Notes: a model not told the origin generated them from the sequence alone. A stretch of 56,037 nucleotides of DNA from Spirochaetales bacterium (GCA_016932135.1 JAFGDJ010000123.1:1-56037), one strand, 5' to 3'. Positions 27,096 through 36,534 are shown, counted from the stretch's first letter. Numbers and translations are program-made.

Positions 27096-28145
27096 TTATA
27101 ATTCCGGAACTTCCAGAATAAGTTCACCTTTCCGAATGCTGTCTACAACCTTTTTCTGGGCTGCCTGGATGTCCGCGGGAACATTATCGGTGTACAGAGG
27201 ATCGGAGTCGATAAAGTCCACATAACCGTCCCGGGCATGGTAAATGGTACCCTTGCCGTATTCCACATTGCCCAGAATGGCTTCTCGAATAACCTCGGAA
27301 ACCAGTTTTGTCTGTTCAAGCACACCGCATCCCAAAATTGTTCCGGGAGCCTGGTGATATTCATTGCTGTCCATGAAGTAGACGTATTTGCCCCTTTCCT
27401 TGGCGGCATTGATGACACCCTGGTTTGCTCCACCGCAGATGGTGATAATGCCGTCCACACCGATATCGAACATGGCGTTAGCCAGATCGGCGGCCTTATT
27501 GGCATCGTACCAGTTACCGATAACCCGGAAATCCACGGTGATACCGGGATCCACGGCCTTGGCTCCCTTTTCAAAGCCCGGACGCATCATTTTATCCAGG
27601 GCCGGATACTGCTGGGCCACGATCATGCCGAGTTTCAGATCGGGGTTCGCACCGGCCATCTTGCTCTTGGTAACCAGACCGGCCAGATAACCGAGAAAAT
27701 AGGACTGTTCCACCTGGTTGTACAGATGGGTGGAAAACTGAGGATGTCCATCCAGGTATGCGTCGAAGAAGATGAACTTCTGATCGGGGAAAGCCTTGGC
27801 CACATTCATGGAAACAAAGGGCATGGAGGGGTTGGATGAAATAATGACATCGTATTCCCCGCCGGCGGCTAAAGCGGTCATTTTTTCTTCCCACTCTGCC
27901 TGGTTGAATCCACCTTCCACCACTTTCAAGGTGGCGTTGTCGAATTCCGCTACGGCAATTTCAGCGCCTTCCACCAGCTGTTCGTACAACGGACTGCCGG
28001 CCACAACACCGGGAACAAAAGCCGCAATGTTAAAGGGTTCAGCCGCAGCCGTTTCACTTTCCTTTTCGCCGCCCGCGTATGCTCCGATAAGAACGACGGA
28101 CAACAACAGGACCATTACAAAGAGCTTTTTCATTCTCCTTTTCAT
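27096..28145 (-). CDS. BMP-family (PnrA/BmpA-like) substrate-binding protein
   Basis: 349 residues with an N-terminal signal peptide (KKLFVMVLLLSVVLIGAYAG); there is no lipobox cysteine, so it may be periplasmic. Family blocks: NIAAFVPGVVAGSPLYEQL, ISSNPSMPFVSMNVAKAFPDQKF, SYFLGYLAGLV and DGIITICGGANQGV. BMP proteins bind purine nucleosides (PnrA in Treponema) or related ligands. Start ATG 28145 behind AAAGGAG. It is followed by a palindrome and the Nup-type ATPase and permeases. In this operon full of purine- and ureide-type enzymes a nucleobase or nucleoside ligand is a sensible inference. Confidence 0.92.
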   Translation of the reverse strand: MKRRMKKLFVMVLLLSVVLIGAYAGGEKESETAAAEPFNIAAFVPGVVAGSPLYEQLVEGAEIAVAEFDNATLKVVEGGFNQAEWEEKMTALAAGGEYDVIISSNPSMPFVSMNVAKAFPDQKFIFFDAYLDGHPQFSTHLYNQVEQSYFLGYLAGLVTKSKMAGANPDLKLGMIVAQQYPALDKMMRPGFEKGAKAVDPGITVDFRVIGNWYDANKAADLANAMFDIGVDGIITICGGANQGVINAAKERGKYVYFMDSNEYHQAPGTILGCGVLEQTKLVSEVIREAILGNVEYGKGTIYHARDGYVDFIDSDPLYTDNVPADIQAAQKKVVDSIRKGELILEVPEL

Positions 28146-28172
28146 TCCTTGTCTCCTTTCTCAATTTTTTAT

Positions 28173-28189
28173 GGTTTCACAATGAAACC
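28173..28189. other. Small hairpin in the BMP leader
   Basis: GGTTTCA, a 3-nt loop and TGAAACC form a 7-bp stem within the 64-nt gap between the PreA-like and BMP genes. There is no U-run on the minus strand, so it is not a standard terminator; a role in RNA processing is a guess. Confidence 0.4.
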
Positions 28190-28209
28190 TTGATCACAAC
28201 AAATCCTTT

Positions 28210-29391
28210 TTAAGGATAATACACCTGGGACAAAGCCCTTTCAGGACAAGAGGCAACGCAGAGACCACAGCCTATACAGCGGTCATTGTCCATCACCGCT
28301 TTTTTATTCACCACCTTCACCGCATCGTAGGCACAAACCCTTTCACAGATGCCGCAGCCGGTGCATGTGTCAAAAAATACTTCCGGTACAATTTTCTCCG
28401 TTACCGCCTGTCGATGAGCTTCTTCCCTCATCTTTATCCGCTGAAGCGTCTTTCCCCGCAGTTCCGAGGGTGAAAACACTCCCAACTCCTTAAGAAGTTG
28501 CTCTAGATCGTATAATATTTTGCTATATCTCTTGGGACCTTTCAAATGCCCGGCGGTACACACTCCCACCAGGGTCGCTCCTGCCATGAAATACTGCACC
28601 ATATCGGCGGCCGACTGAACGCCGCCTACCCCGATGATCGGCAGATCCGTTTCCATGGCGGCTTCCAGCACCATTCTCAAGGTAATAGGCATGATAGCCG
28701 GACCGGTGAGTCCTCCTACCCCTCGAGGACCTCCCAGGACGGGTTCACCGGAGTAAATGTCGATAGAAAGGGCCGGGCCTAAAGCGTCGGAACAGGCGAT
28801 ACCGTCGGCACCCGCTTCCTTCACACCCCGGGCCCAGGTTTTAACGATATGAAGAAAGGTTCCCGACAATTTCACCACCACGGGTATCTTCACTTTATTC
28901 TTTATCCGAGCCACCGATTGTTTCATCGGCTCCAGATCGGTGAGTTTCGGTTCCGCATTGGGCATGCCGGGAAACATGGCTGCCAGGATTTCCCCCATGT
29001 GAGGACAATGGGTCGGCAGCATAATCATGTCGGCGCCGGCTTTTTCCGCTTTTTCCGCCAGATCGCCCGCTTCTTCCGGGGTGAATCCCGCCAGGTTGGC
29101 GATCACCAGGGATTCCCCTTCCTTGGCTTCGGCTATTCCACGGTTAAACCAGTATTCAGCGGTTTTATCCGAACCGAAAACTGAATTGACCATACCGGCG
29201 GATACCGGGGAAAAACAAGGCAGCACGTCCGGCGCGCTCTGCGATACGATGGTCTTGGTACATATGGCCGCCGGACCATAGGTGGAAATCTCCCGGATCA
29301 CCTCACCGCTCCGGCCGTGAACCCCCGCCGGAACGATCATGGGGTTCTTGAATTCCAGGCCGCAGAAGGTCGTTTTCAGATCCACCGCCAT
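28210..29391 (-). CDS. PreA-like flavin/Fe-S oxidoreductase (dihydropyrimidine/dihydroorotate dehydrogenase family)
   Basis: 393 residues: FMN TIM barrel of the dihydroorotate/dihydropyrimidine dehydrogenase group (FCGLEFKNPMIVPAGV at the start, IGVGGVQSAADMVQYFMAGA for phosphate binding) and two 4Fe-4S clusters at the C-terminus (CTGCGICERVC and CIGCGLCVASCP). PreA with PreT reduces uracil or thymine with NADH; here no PreT is adjacent. The loop after THCPHMGE, where DPD carries its catalytic Cys, reads without an obvious Cys, so the substrate may differ from pyrimidines. The ATG at 29391 is 2 nt after the SsnA-type gene stop. Confidence 0.78.
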   Translation of the reverse strand: MAVDLKTTFCGLEFKNPMIVPAGVHGRSGEVIREISTYGPAAICTKTIVSQSAPDVLPCFSPVSAGMVNSVFGSDKTAEYWFNRGIAEAKEGESLVIANLAGFTPEEAGDLAEKAEKAGADMIMLPTHCPHMGEILAAMFPGMPNAEPKLTDLEPMKQSVARIKNKVKIPVVVKLSGTFLHIVKTWARGVKEAGADGIACSDALGPALSIDIYSGEPVLGGPRGVGGLTGPAIMPITLRMVLEAAMETDLPIIGVGGVQSAADMVQYFMAGATLVGVCTAGHLKGPKRYSKILYDLEQLLKELGVFSPSELRGKTLQRIKMREEAHRQAVTEKIVPEVFFDTCTGCGICERVCAYDAVKVVNKKAVMDNDRCIGCGLCVASCPERALSQVYYP

Positions 29392-29393
29392 GG

Positions 29394-30773
29394 TTACACC
29401 TCGATTCCGTTTCGCCGCCACAGGTCGGCAGCCTGGCGCACACATTCCCGGCGTAGCTCATCCTCATCGAGAAGGGTGGAAGTTCTCCCCTGAATGACCA
29501 CCCGGCCGTCCACCAGCACGGTTTCCACATGGCTCCCCTGAAAGGTCATGGTGAAATAGGACATCAATGACGCGGGAGTGGTGGGTGAAGGACTGTCGGG
29601 ATTAATGATCAGGATATCGGCTTTTTTTCCCTTCTTGAGACTGCCGATTTCCTGTTCTCTCCCCAAAGCCCGGGCTGCGTTCCCCAGCACCATATCCAGA
29701 GCCTGGAACGGGGGAATCAAGGCGGGATTGGCATTGTGGATTTTATGCACCAGATAGTTATACCGGATATATTCGGCCGTATCCAGGGTAAAAAAGCAGT
29801 CATGCCCTAGACTGACGTTCATTCCCCGGTCAAGCATTTCAGGAATTCTTGCCACTCCGTTTCCCCCCAGGGAGTTGGTCATGGGGGTATGGACTACGTT
29901 GACCTTATTCCGCTGCAGGATATTCATATCCTCATCGTCCAGATCAATACAGTGAGCCGCCACCACGTCAGGCCCCAAGAGGCCGCATTCCTCCAGCACC
30001 GCCGGCGCGGATTTCCCGTATTTTTCCACCAGGAAAGCCCGGGGTATTTCTGCAATATGAATCTGAATGCCGCAACCATGGGCATCTGCCAAGCGCCGGG
30101 CTTCTTTCAGGGTTTCAAAGGAATTGGTGTAGGCGGTGTGCACCCCCAGGCGTCCGGAGATCCTTCCGCCTGCGGCGGAGTATTTCTCCAAGAAGGCGAG
30201 GTTTTCTTCAAAACCCTTGGCCGCCATGGCAGGATCGAGTTTTTCCAGAATGGAAACCCCGGGAATCCGCTCCGTTACCTCATACCCCACCTGGGCGCGG
30301 ATTCCCGCTTCTTCCAGGGCTTTAGCTGAATAGGTCAGGGGTCCCGGCAGGGCCGCGGGGGCTTCCACCAGGTCGCAGACCGTGGTGGTGCCGCTCTTCA
30401 TCATCTTCACAGCGGCGTACCGGGTGGCGGCGTAGATTCCTTCACCGGTCATCAGGTCTTCCAGCCACTCCCAACCCATCTTCTGCAGCATGTCCCAGAA
30501 ACTTCGCAGCTGAGACACATCCACCGGCTGATTATGCCCCAGCACGTAGGGCATATGGGTATGGGTGATGATAAACCCCGGCATTACCACTCGTCCATCG
30601 GCGTCGATTACTTTCCCGGCTCCGGGATTTCTTTTCAGCACCTCCTCCGTAGGCCCGATATCGGTGATGGTGTTTCCCGTCACCGCCAGGGCGCCGCCGG
30701 GATAGACAGCACCGGTTAGCACATCGGGTTCGCAGGTCATAATGAGTCCATTCTTGATAATCACATCAGCCAT
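29394..30773 (-). CDS. ssnA: SsnA-type metal-dependent amidohydrolase / deaminase
   Basis: About 459 residues of the Atz/Trz/SsnA amidohydrolase class. Metal site H71-T-H73, the block QPVDVSQLRSFWDMLQKM typical of SsnA, HIAE, AHCIDLDDED and GHDCFF. SsnA is encoded with xdhD, ygfK and ygfM in the purine/uric-acid cluster of E. coli and is thought to hydrolyse a purine breakdown intermediate; deamination of guanine-like or creatinine-like rings is also known in the class. Start chosen is ATG 30773 behind GGAGGTGA; the ATG at 30788 lies in that ribosome site. The gene overlaps the Mo-hydroxylase gene by 8 nt. Confidence 0.8.
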   Translation of the reverse strand: MADVIIKNGLIMTCEPDVLTGAVYPGGALAVTGNTITDIGPTEEVLKRNPGAGKVIDADGRVVMPGFIITHTHMPYVLGHNQPVDVSQLRSFWDMLQKMGWEWLEDLMTGEGIYAATRYAAVKMMKSGTTTVCDLVEAPAALPGPLTYSAKALEEAGIRAQVGYEVTERIPGVSILEKLDPAMAAKGFEENLAFLEKYSAAGGRISGRLGVHTAYTNSFETLKEARRLADAHGCGIQIHIAEIPRAFLVEKYGKSAPAVLEECGLLGPDVVAAHCIDLDDEDMNILQRNKVNVVHTPMTNSLGGNGVARIPEMLDRGMNVSLGHDCFFTLDTAEYIRYNYLVHKIHNANPALIPPFQALDMVLGNAARALGREQEIGSLKKGKKADILIINPDSPSPTTPASLMSYFTMTFQGSHVETVLVDGRVVIQGRTSTLLDEDELRRECVRQAADLWRRNGIEV

Positions 30774-33066
30774 TTTTATCACCTCCATGGGTTGCTGCCC
30801 CGGACTGCAAAGCCCGGAGGATATCCTGCCGGGTGACCGGAAGCCTGGTAAATCGAACGCCCAGAGCGTCGCTTACCGCGTTGGCGAAACAGGCCGCTGT
30901 GGCGGCCACCGGCGGTTCTCCCACGCCCTTGGCGCCATAGGGTCCGGTGGGATTGGCCTCTTCCACCACCAGGGTCCTAGTGGGAATTCGGTCCTTGATA
31001 CTCGGGACGGCGTAATCGGCGAAATTGGCGTTTCGTATGATCCCCCGGGATTCCTCGATCTTTTCCATGTGGGCGTAGCCGTACCCGATCAAAGAGCCGC
31101 CTTCCACCTGCCCTTCCAGCCCCACCGGGTTGATAACCTTGCCCACGTCGTGGGCCGCCAGATGTTCCAGGACCCGCACCTCACCGGTCCAACGATCGAT
31201 CCGGATACTCATCCGATGGGCTCCGAAATTATAGGCGATATAGATTGAACCCTGGTGGGTATCGTGGTCGTACTTCGCCTCCGGGGCTTTTGAAAAGGCA
31301 AGGTGCATCAGCGGATGCCCTGTCCAGTAGGCTGCCGTAGCCACCTCCCGCAAGGGAATCCGCGCGTCCGGATTTTTCGAGAGGATGGCAAACCCGTCCT
31401 GGAAGTAAATCTCCTTCTTGTCCGTTTGCAGCATCAGAGCCGCCATATCCAGAAGAGACTCCTTTACTTCCCGGGCGGCCTTCAACACCGCCATGCCGCC
31501 CACCGTGGTGCTTCTGGATGCCACCGTGGGGCCGCTGTCATGGACCGAATCGGTATCCACCTGCCGTACCGTTACCGTCTCCAGGGGAATACCCAGCTCT
31601 TCCGCTGCGATCTGGGCGTACACCGTTCTGGAACCCTGCCCCAGTTCGGTCAGCCCTAGCCCCACCAGGGCGCTGCCGTCCTGGCTTACCTGCACGGTAG
31701 CCCCCACCACATCGACACCTTCCGCTCCGTTGGAGATTCCCTGGAGCATGCAGCTATGCCCCGTACCGTAAAGGTACCTGTCCGAAGGATCTTCCGGCTT
31801 TTCCGGCAGGCGCTCCTTTTCCAGGATTTCTATAGCCTGCAGGAGGCCCACGGACTGTTTGAAAACCTGACCTGTAGCCGTGGCATCCCCGGGGCGCAGG
31901 GCGTTGATTTTTCGTAAGGTGAGAGGGTTCATTCCCAGTTTTGCCGCCAGTTCATCCATCTGGGATTCCGAGGCAAAGGTCACCTGGGGAACCCCGAAGC
32001 CCCGGAAGGCACCGGCGTAGGTTTTATTGGTGTATACCGCCGTGGACTCCACAAAGACATGGGGAATGAGATAAGGGCCGGCGGCGTGTATCAAGGCTTT
32101 CATAACCACAAAGGGACTCTCGGAGGCATAGGCACCGCCGTCTAAGATAATCTTTATCTTTCGCGCGACAATCTTCCCCTCTTTTGTCGCCCCGGTGGTT
32201 ATGGTGATTCTGGAAGCATGCCGAAGATTGGAGCCCACCATAGATTCACCCCTCTCGTGGGCTACCAGCACCGGCCGTCCCGTTCGCAAGGCCGCTGCCG
32301 CCGCGAGAATCCCTATCTCCACCGCCACGTCGTCTTTTCCTCCGAAGGAACCGCCGGTGTTGGACTGAACAACCTTTACCCGCCCGGCCGGGACGCTCAG
32401 GTTGGCGGCGATCAAGCCCCGAAGGTGAAAGGGAGACTGGCAGGAGGCGTAGACGGTGATCCGACCGTCCCCTCCGGGGACCGCCAGGTCGGTTTCCGGT
32501 TCCAGGTACGCATGGTCCTGAAAGGAGGTTTCATAGGTGTTTTCCACCACCACCGGGGCTTCCGCCAGGGCCTTGTCGGCGTCGCCTTTGATGAGCTTCC
32601 GGCTGAAGGTGATATTGCCGTTTTCGTGGATCTTTCGTGCGCCGTCGCCTAAAGCTTCATCCACTGTGAGAATCGGCGGCACTTCCGTAATCCGTACATC
32701 CAATGCGGCGGCGCCCCTTTTCGCGGCTTCCCGGGTTTCCGCCACCACGAAGGCTACCGATTCCCCGGCGTAGCGGATATCCCCGGTCGCCAGCACCGGC
32801 TGATCAAAGGGAGGCAGCACTCCGATGAGGTTTGGTCCCGGCAGATCCTCCGCCGTCAGTACGTCCACCACGCCGGGAATTTTCAGCGCTTCGTCTTTCT
32901 TAACCCCTTCGAGTTTCCCCGCCGGCTGCCCTGCTCTTCGGGCAAAACCGTAGAGCATACCGGGTAGTTTCATATCGGCGGTAAATTTCGCCTGGCCGGT
33001 GACCAGTTCAATTCCATCGACCTTTCTTACCCGGCGGCCGACGATGCGAAGTTCTTTACCCGTCAT
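30766..33066 (-). CDS. Molybdenum hydroxylase, Mo-binding large subunit (xanthine dehydrogenase family)
   Basis: About 766 residues. Typical blocks: GGSFGGKDDVAVEIGILAA, YAGAFRGFGVPQVTFASESQ (substrate Arg loop), GLTELGQGSRTVYAQIAAEEL, and the catalytic Glu in GAKGVGEPPVAATAAC. It binds the molybdopterin-cytosine dinucleotide cofactor and hydroxylates an N-heterocycle such as xanthine, hypoxanthine or nicotinate. ATG 33066 starts inside the end of the Fe-S subunit gene (GAGGAG upstream). As this cluster sits with Sec genes, a selenium-dependent Mo-hydroxylase with labile Se is possible, but that is not encoded in the sequence and no yqeB/yqeC genes are in view. Confidence 0.92.
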   Translation of the reverse strand: MTGKELRIVGRRVRKVDGIELVTGQAKFTADMKLPGMLYGFARRAGQPAGKLEGVKKDEALKIPGVVDVLTAEDLPGPNLIGVLPPFDQPVLATGDIRYAGESVAFVVAETREAAKRGAAALDVRITEVPPILTVDEALGDGARKIHENGNITFSRKLIKGDADKALAEAPVVVENTYETSFQDHAYLEPETDLAVPGGDGRITVYASCQSPFHLRGLIAANLSVPAGRVKVVQSNTGGSFGGKDDVAVEIGILAAAAALRTGRPVLVAHERGESMVGSNLRHASRITITTGATKEGKIVARKIKIILDGGAYASESPFVVMKALIHAAGPYLIPHVFVESTAVYTNKTYAGAFRGFGVPQVTFASESQMDELAAKLGMNPLTLRKINALRPGDATATGQVFKQSVGLLQAIEILEKERLPEKPEDPSDRYLYGTGHSCMLQGISNGAEGVDVVGATVQVSQDGSALVGLGLTELGQGSRTVYAQIAAEELGIPLETVTVRQVDTDSVHDSGPTVASRSTTVGGMAVLKAAREVKESLLDMAALMLQTDKKEIYFQDGFAILSKNPDARIPLREVATAAYWTGHPLMHLAFSKAPEAKYDHDTHQGSIYIAYNFGAHRMSIRIDRWTGEVRVLEHLAAHDVGKVINPVGLEGQVEGGSLIGYGYAHMEKIEESRGIIRNANFADYAVPSIKDRIPTRTLVVEEANPTGPYGAKGVGEPPVAATAACFANAVSDALGVRFTRLPVTRQDILRALQSGAATHGGDKNG

Positions 33067-33538
33067 GCCGGCCCTCCTCACTTTTCTCCGCCGCTCTCAT
33101 TACCGCCTGAACGATTTTTCCGTAGCCGGTGCACCGGCAGATATTGCCGCTCAAGGCTTCCTCAATGTCTTCCACCTGCGGGCGGGGGGTTTCATCCAGC
33201 AAGGCCTTGGCGCTCATGATCATCCCCGGAGTGCAGAAACCGCACTGCACCGCTCCTTCGTCAAGAAAGGCCTGCTGCAGAGGATGGAGTGATCCGTCGG
33301 GCTTCCGGAGCCCCTCGATGGTAAGAACCTCTGTGCCCTCCAGTTTAGCCGCAGGAAGGAGACAGGAAGACACGGGAAGACCGTCCACTAAAACGGTACA
33401 GGCTCCGCATTCTCCCTTTCCGCAGCCTTCCTTCACCCCGGTCAACCCCAGGGTATCCCGCAGGACATCCAGCGCCCGGGTTTCCGGGGATATTTCCAGC
33501 TGCATCGGCTTTCCGTTGCACCGAAAGGATATCTTCAT
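33056..33538 (-). CDS. Molybdenum hydroxylase, 2x[2Fe-2S] small subunit
   Basis: 160 residues. Plant-type ferredoxin cluster CGKGECGACTVLVDG with a fourth Cys in SSCLLPAA, then the helical domain with CGFCTPGMIM and CRCTGYGKIV. This subunit takes electrons from the Mo site to FAD. It overlaps the FAD subunit gene by 4 nt and the Mo subunit gene by 11 nt. Order here is FAD, Fe-S, Mo as in many CoxMSL-type operons. Confidence 0.95.
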   Translation of the reverse strand: MKISFRCNGKPMQLEISPETRALDVLRDTLGLTGVKEGCGKGECGACTVLVDGLPVSSCLLPAAKLEGTEVLTIEGLRKPDGSLHPLQQAFLDEGAVQCGFCTPGMIMSAKALLDETPRPQVEDIEEALSGNICRCTGYGKIVQAVMRAAEKSEEGRHDG

Positions 33539-34401
33539 TTGTTTCCTCCCTTCCAGCGACCGGAGGCTTCCAGGGCCGACCGCAGAGCATCGACGATCAA
33601 GGAACCCATGACAGCCCTCCGGTACTCTTCCGTGGCCCGCACATCGGTAATGGGGGCGATCAATTCACCGGCTACCTGACGGACACCTTCAATTGTCTCA
33701 TCATCCAGGACTTTTCCCAGCAGCTTCTCTTCCAGGGCCGTGAGTTCCAGGGGCACGGGAGCCACGGAACCGGCAGCAATACGAAGATCCGAAAGAACTC
33801 CGGACTCCTTTTCCAGGGTACACCATACCGCGGCGTTGACCTGGCTGATCACCTGTCCCCGGCGCTGGCCGATCTTTGCGAAGCCGGAAGATCCTGTCAG
33901 TTTTATCAGAGGGAATCTCACTTCCACGAGGATTTCACCCGTTCGCAGCGCAGTTTTTTTCGGACTAAGAAAGAAATCCTTCGCCTTTACCCGTCGTTCT
34001 TCCTTGAGGCTCTTCAAGAGAAACTCCGCGTCCAGGACCAGCAACCCCGGCAGGGTGTCTCCGCAGGGTGAAGCGTTACAGATGTTCCCCCCCAACGTAG
34101 CTACACTGCGTATCTGCGGAGAACCAACCTGGGATGCTCCCATACGCAGGCAGAGGGGTATATCCTCATGGCGGGCAAGTTGCCGCATGGTGACGGCTGA
34201 ACCAAGGATGAGAAATTTCTCGTCTTTTCGAATTGCTCGTAAGTCCTCTATTCTGGAAAGGTCGATAAGACCATCGGGTTTCTTGAGCCCTTCGGAGATA
34301 AGAATCATCAGGTCTGTGCCGCCGGCTATAAAGGCTCCGGCCGGGTGTTCTGCGACTGTCTGCAAAGCTTCATTGACTGTCCGGGGAATACAATAGTACA
34401 T
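33535..34401 (-). CDS. Molybdenum hydroxylase, FAD-binding subunit
   Basis: 288 residues. FAD pyrophosphate loop AFIAGGTDLMILIS, RSVATLGGNICNASPCGDTLPGLLVL (flavin site) and the CO_deh_flav C-terminal domain ending around GSLIVDALRSALEA. It passes electrons from the 2Fe-2S clusters to NAD or a ferredoxin. It is 6 nt downstream of the MoaD-like gene and overlaps the Fe-S subunit. The set of FAD/Fe-S/Mo subunits plus SsnA resembles the ygfM-xdhD-ssnA group of E. coli. Confidence 0.93.
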   Translation of the reverse strand: MYYCIPRTVNEALQTVAEHPAGAFIAGGTDLMILISEGLKKPDGLIDLSRIEDLRAIRKDEKFLILGSAVTMRQLARHEDIPLCLRMGASQVGSPQIRSVATLGGNICNASPCGDTLPGLLVLDAEFLLKSLKEERRVKAKDFFLSPKKTALRTGEILVEVRFPLIKLTGSSGFAKIGQRRGQVISQVNAAVWCTLEKESGVLSDLRIAAGSVAPVPLELTALEEKLLGKVLDDETIEGVRQVAGELIAPITDVRATEEYRRAVMGSLIVDALRSALEASGRWKGGNK

Positions 34402-34407
34402 CCTCCC

Positions 34408-34698
34408 TTAACCTCCTTCCATGAGATTGGAGAGTATAATGACGGGAGCCTCACCGGTTATTTCATCCTCAGGATCGAGGCGGGTAGTTTTCCCGCCCTC
34501 ACTCCGCTGGAAAACAAGAATTCCCGTTTTCAGTTCGCCGTCCTTTATCATGCTGAATCCCTTTTTCCTAAAGTCTTCATCCAGCAAGTGAAGGGCCTCT
34601 GATAATCGTATTCCGGAGATCTTCGGTAATTCCAGGACCTTGTTTCTCTCTCCGGCCATGGCTCTGAAATATCCGAACAACTCGAACTGTACAATCAC
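34408..34698 (-). CDS. MoaD/ThiS-like sulfur carrier
   Basis: About 96 residues with a ubiquitin-like pattern, FELFGYFRAMAG at the start and the required C-terminal Gly-Gly (LMEGG). MoaD carries the thiocarboxylate sulfur for the dithiolene of molybdopterin. AOR-type genes are often accompanied by such a protein. The start chosen is GTG 34698 behind a run of G (AAGGGGGGG); a TTG at 34716 is in frame but less likely. It lies between the tungsten-type AOR and the Mo-hydroxylase, both pterin enzymes. Confidence 0.82.
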   Translation of the reverse strand: MIVQFELFGYFRAMAGERNKVLELPKISGIRLSEALHLLDEDFRKKGFSMIKDGELKTGILVFQRSEGGKTTRLDPEDEITGEAPVIILSNLMEGG

Positions 34699-34722
34699 CG
34701 CCCCCCCCTTATGCAAGCTCTG

Positions 34723-36534
34723 CTAAGCGATTCCCAGGCGGTCCAGGGTTTCCTGACTGGGAACACCCTCGCTATTCCAACCCCTCACCCGGTAATACTC
34801 ATCCAGCATAACGTCATACTTTTCCCGATGAAGGACCGCTCCTTCCGACGCTTCTCCCATGATGGGCTCGTAGCACCTTTCCGGCAGATAGTCATCCTTC
34901 CTGGAGAAACCTGCCTGAAGATTAAAAAGTTTTTCCAGGTTCCAGATCCTCTCGCCGAGGAGATAAAATTCCTCCAAAGACAGTCTCTGACCGGTGGCTG
35001 CCTCGATATAGCGGGGATAAAAATCATGAGGTGTAATGAACTCGTGAAAGCGGCAGCTCACCAGGGTGAAGATTGCGTTCACCGTATCCTGAATCTGCTT
35101 AACTAAAGGAGCTTTTCCTTCATAGCTGTCCATATCGATCTGACCGATGATTTCCGCCCCGATGGGAGCTCGCTTGTGACAGGCTCCCCGGTTGGACGTG
35201 GCAAAAGCCAGGGCCACTCCTTTCATCCTTCGGGGCATCCAGGCGGCGAATCCGGAGTTCTTCACCTGCATGGCCGAGCCGACGTACTGGGGGCCCACTT
35301 CTTCCGCCGCCCGTTTCGGTCCCTTGGCCAGGAGTTCACCGATTCCTTCACACTCCCCGATCTTCACCAGTAAATCCAGAATGGAATTTGGATCCCCGAA
35401 CTTCAGATCCAGGCCGGGATCGGTGAGCAAAAGCCCCTGTTCCGCCATTTCAATGGCCCAGGCCATGGTGACTCCGGTAGTAAGGGAGTCCATACCGTAG
35501 AGTTCCGTCAGCCGGTTGGCCTCCGCCAGCACATCGGGGTCCCCATTCATCAGATCCGACCCCAGGGAAAACATGGTTTCATATTCAGGACCCCGGGCCC
35601 AGAGTTCCCGGCCTCCCCGGCCGGTGAACTTATGCACCCGGCCGCAGTGGACCGGGCAGCCGTAACAGGCCACGCCATGGGTATAGAAGTTCTTTTCATA
35701 GGCAAATCCGTCGATTTTATCGGCGTCTTCGAAGGTTCCGTAGGAGTGATTCCTGGTAGCCAGGCCTCCCCTGGACTGGACCAGCCCCATCCCTGCACCG
35801 GTGCCGAAGCGGGAAAACATCCCCACCAGGTTGTATTCCTCGGCGCAGGACTTCTTGATCCCCTCCATATTTTCCTGCACCAGGGAGCGAAAAGCCGCCC
35901 GGTCGGCCACATCCACCCCCTTGGTGCCCCGGAAACCGATGGCTTTGATATTCTTTGAACCGAGAGCGGCTCCCGCGCCGCCCCGGCCGAAGGTCCGGGT
36001 CTCGGAAAACACCGAAGCCATGGCCACGCCGTTTTCCCCGGCCTTGCCGATGGAAAGGGTTACCAGATCCCTGCCGTGTTTTTCCTTCAGGTATTTTTCC
36101 GCGTCCTCGGTGCTTCTACCGATAATCGCTCCGGCACCGTGGAAGGTTACCTTATCGTCTTCTATGATCAGGTACATCCATCTATCGCAGGCTCCCTCCA
36201 GAATGATACCGTCGATACCGCAAAATTTTATTTCCGCTCCCAGGAACCCTCCGGCGTAACAGTTGAGGATCGTTCCGCTTAAAGGAGATTTTGTAACAAT
36301 ACATGCCTGGGGATGCATGGGGGCGTCAGTTCCCGTCAGAGGTCCCACGGTCAGGACAATCTTATTTTCCGGGGACAGGGGATCCACGGAAGGATTCACT
36401 TCATCGACGACAATTTTCGTGCCATAGCCGATACCTCCCACATAGTCCCGTACCTCCTGGGGCACATTCCACACGGAAGAGGATTGACCTCCGCAGTCTA
36501 TGCGCAGCATCCTGTCATTCATGCTTCCTGACAT
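34723..36534 (-). CDS. Tungsten-type aldehyde:ferredoxin oxidoreductase family protein
   Basis: 603 residues with the three AOR domains. N-terminal YVGGIGYGTKIVVDEV, pterin-binding GFLGAEIKFCGIDGIILEG and FGRGGAGAALGSKNIKAI; Fe-S ligands in C290-YG-C293-PVH-C297 and a fourth Cys near residue 500 (LVSCRFHEF). The family oxidises aldehydes or, in reverse, reduces acids using ferredoxin and a tungsto-bispyranopterin; some members act on aromatic or other substrates. Start ATG 36534 behind AAGGAGG, overlapping the ferredoxin gene by 16 nt. With the ferredoxin upstream and MoaD downstream it forms a small redox module inside the operon. Substrate unknown. Confidence 0.92.
   Translation of the reverse strand: MSGSMNDRMLRIDCGGQSSSVWNVPQEVRDYVGGIGYGTKIVVDEVNPSVDPLSPENKIVLTVGPLTGTDAPMHPQACIVTKSPLSGTILNCYAGGFLGAEIKFCGIDGIILEGACDRWMYLIIEDDKVTFHGAGAIIGRSTEDAEKYLKEKHGRDLVTLSIGKAGENGVAMASVFSETRTFGRGGAGAALGSKNIKAIGFRGTKGVDVADRAAFRSLVQENMEGIKKSCAEEYNLVGMFSRFGTGAGMGLVQSRGGLATRNHSYGTFEDADKIDGFAYEKNFYTHGVACYGCPVHCGRVHKFTGRGGRELWARGPEYETMFSLGSDLMNGDPDVLAEANRLTELYGMDSLTTGVTMAWAIEMAEQGLLLTDPGLDLKFGDPNSILDLLVKIGECEGIGELLAKGPKRAAEEVGPQYVGSAMQVKNSGFAAWMPRRMKGVALAFATSNRGACHKRAPIGAEIIGQIDMDSYEGKAPLVKQIQDTVNAIFTLVSCRFHEFITPHDFYPRYIEAATGQRLSLEEFYLLGERIWNLEKLFNLQAGFSRKDDYLPERCYEPIMGEASEGAVLHREKYDVMLDEYYRVRGWNSEGVPSQETLDRLGIA

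Noticed and set aside
28173-28189. Purine riboswitch or terminator before the BMP gene
   Set aside because: The gap is only 64 nt and the hairpin is short without a U-tract or conserved riboswitch core.
30766-33066. Selenocysteine in the Mo-hydroxylase
   Set aside because: No in-frame UGA exists; any selenium would be a labile cofactor, which sequence cannot show.
31303-33611. Several plus-strand ORFs of 60-160 residues across the Mo-hydroxylase genes
   Set aside because: They are antisense shadows of GC-rich real genes, with no family motifs or ribosome sites.
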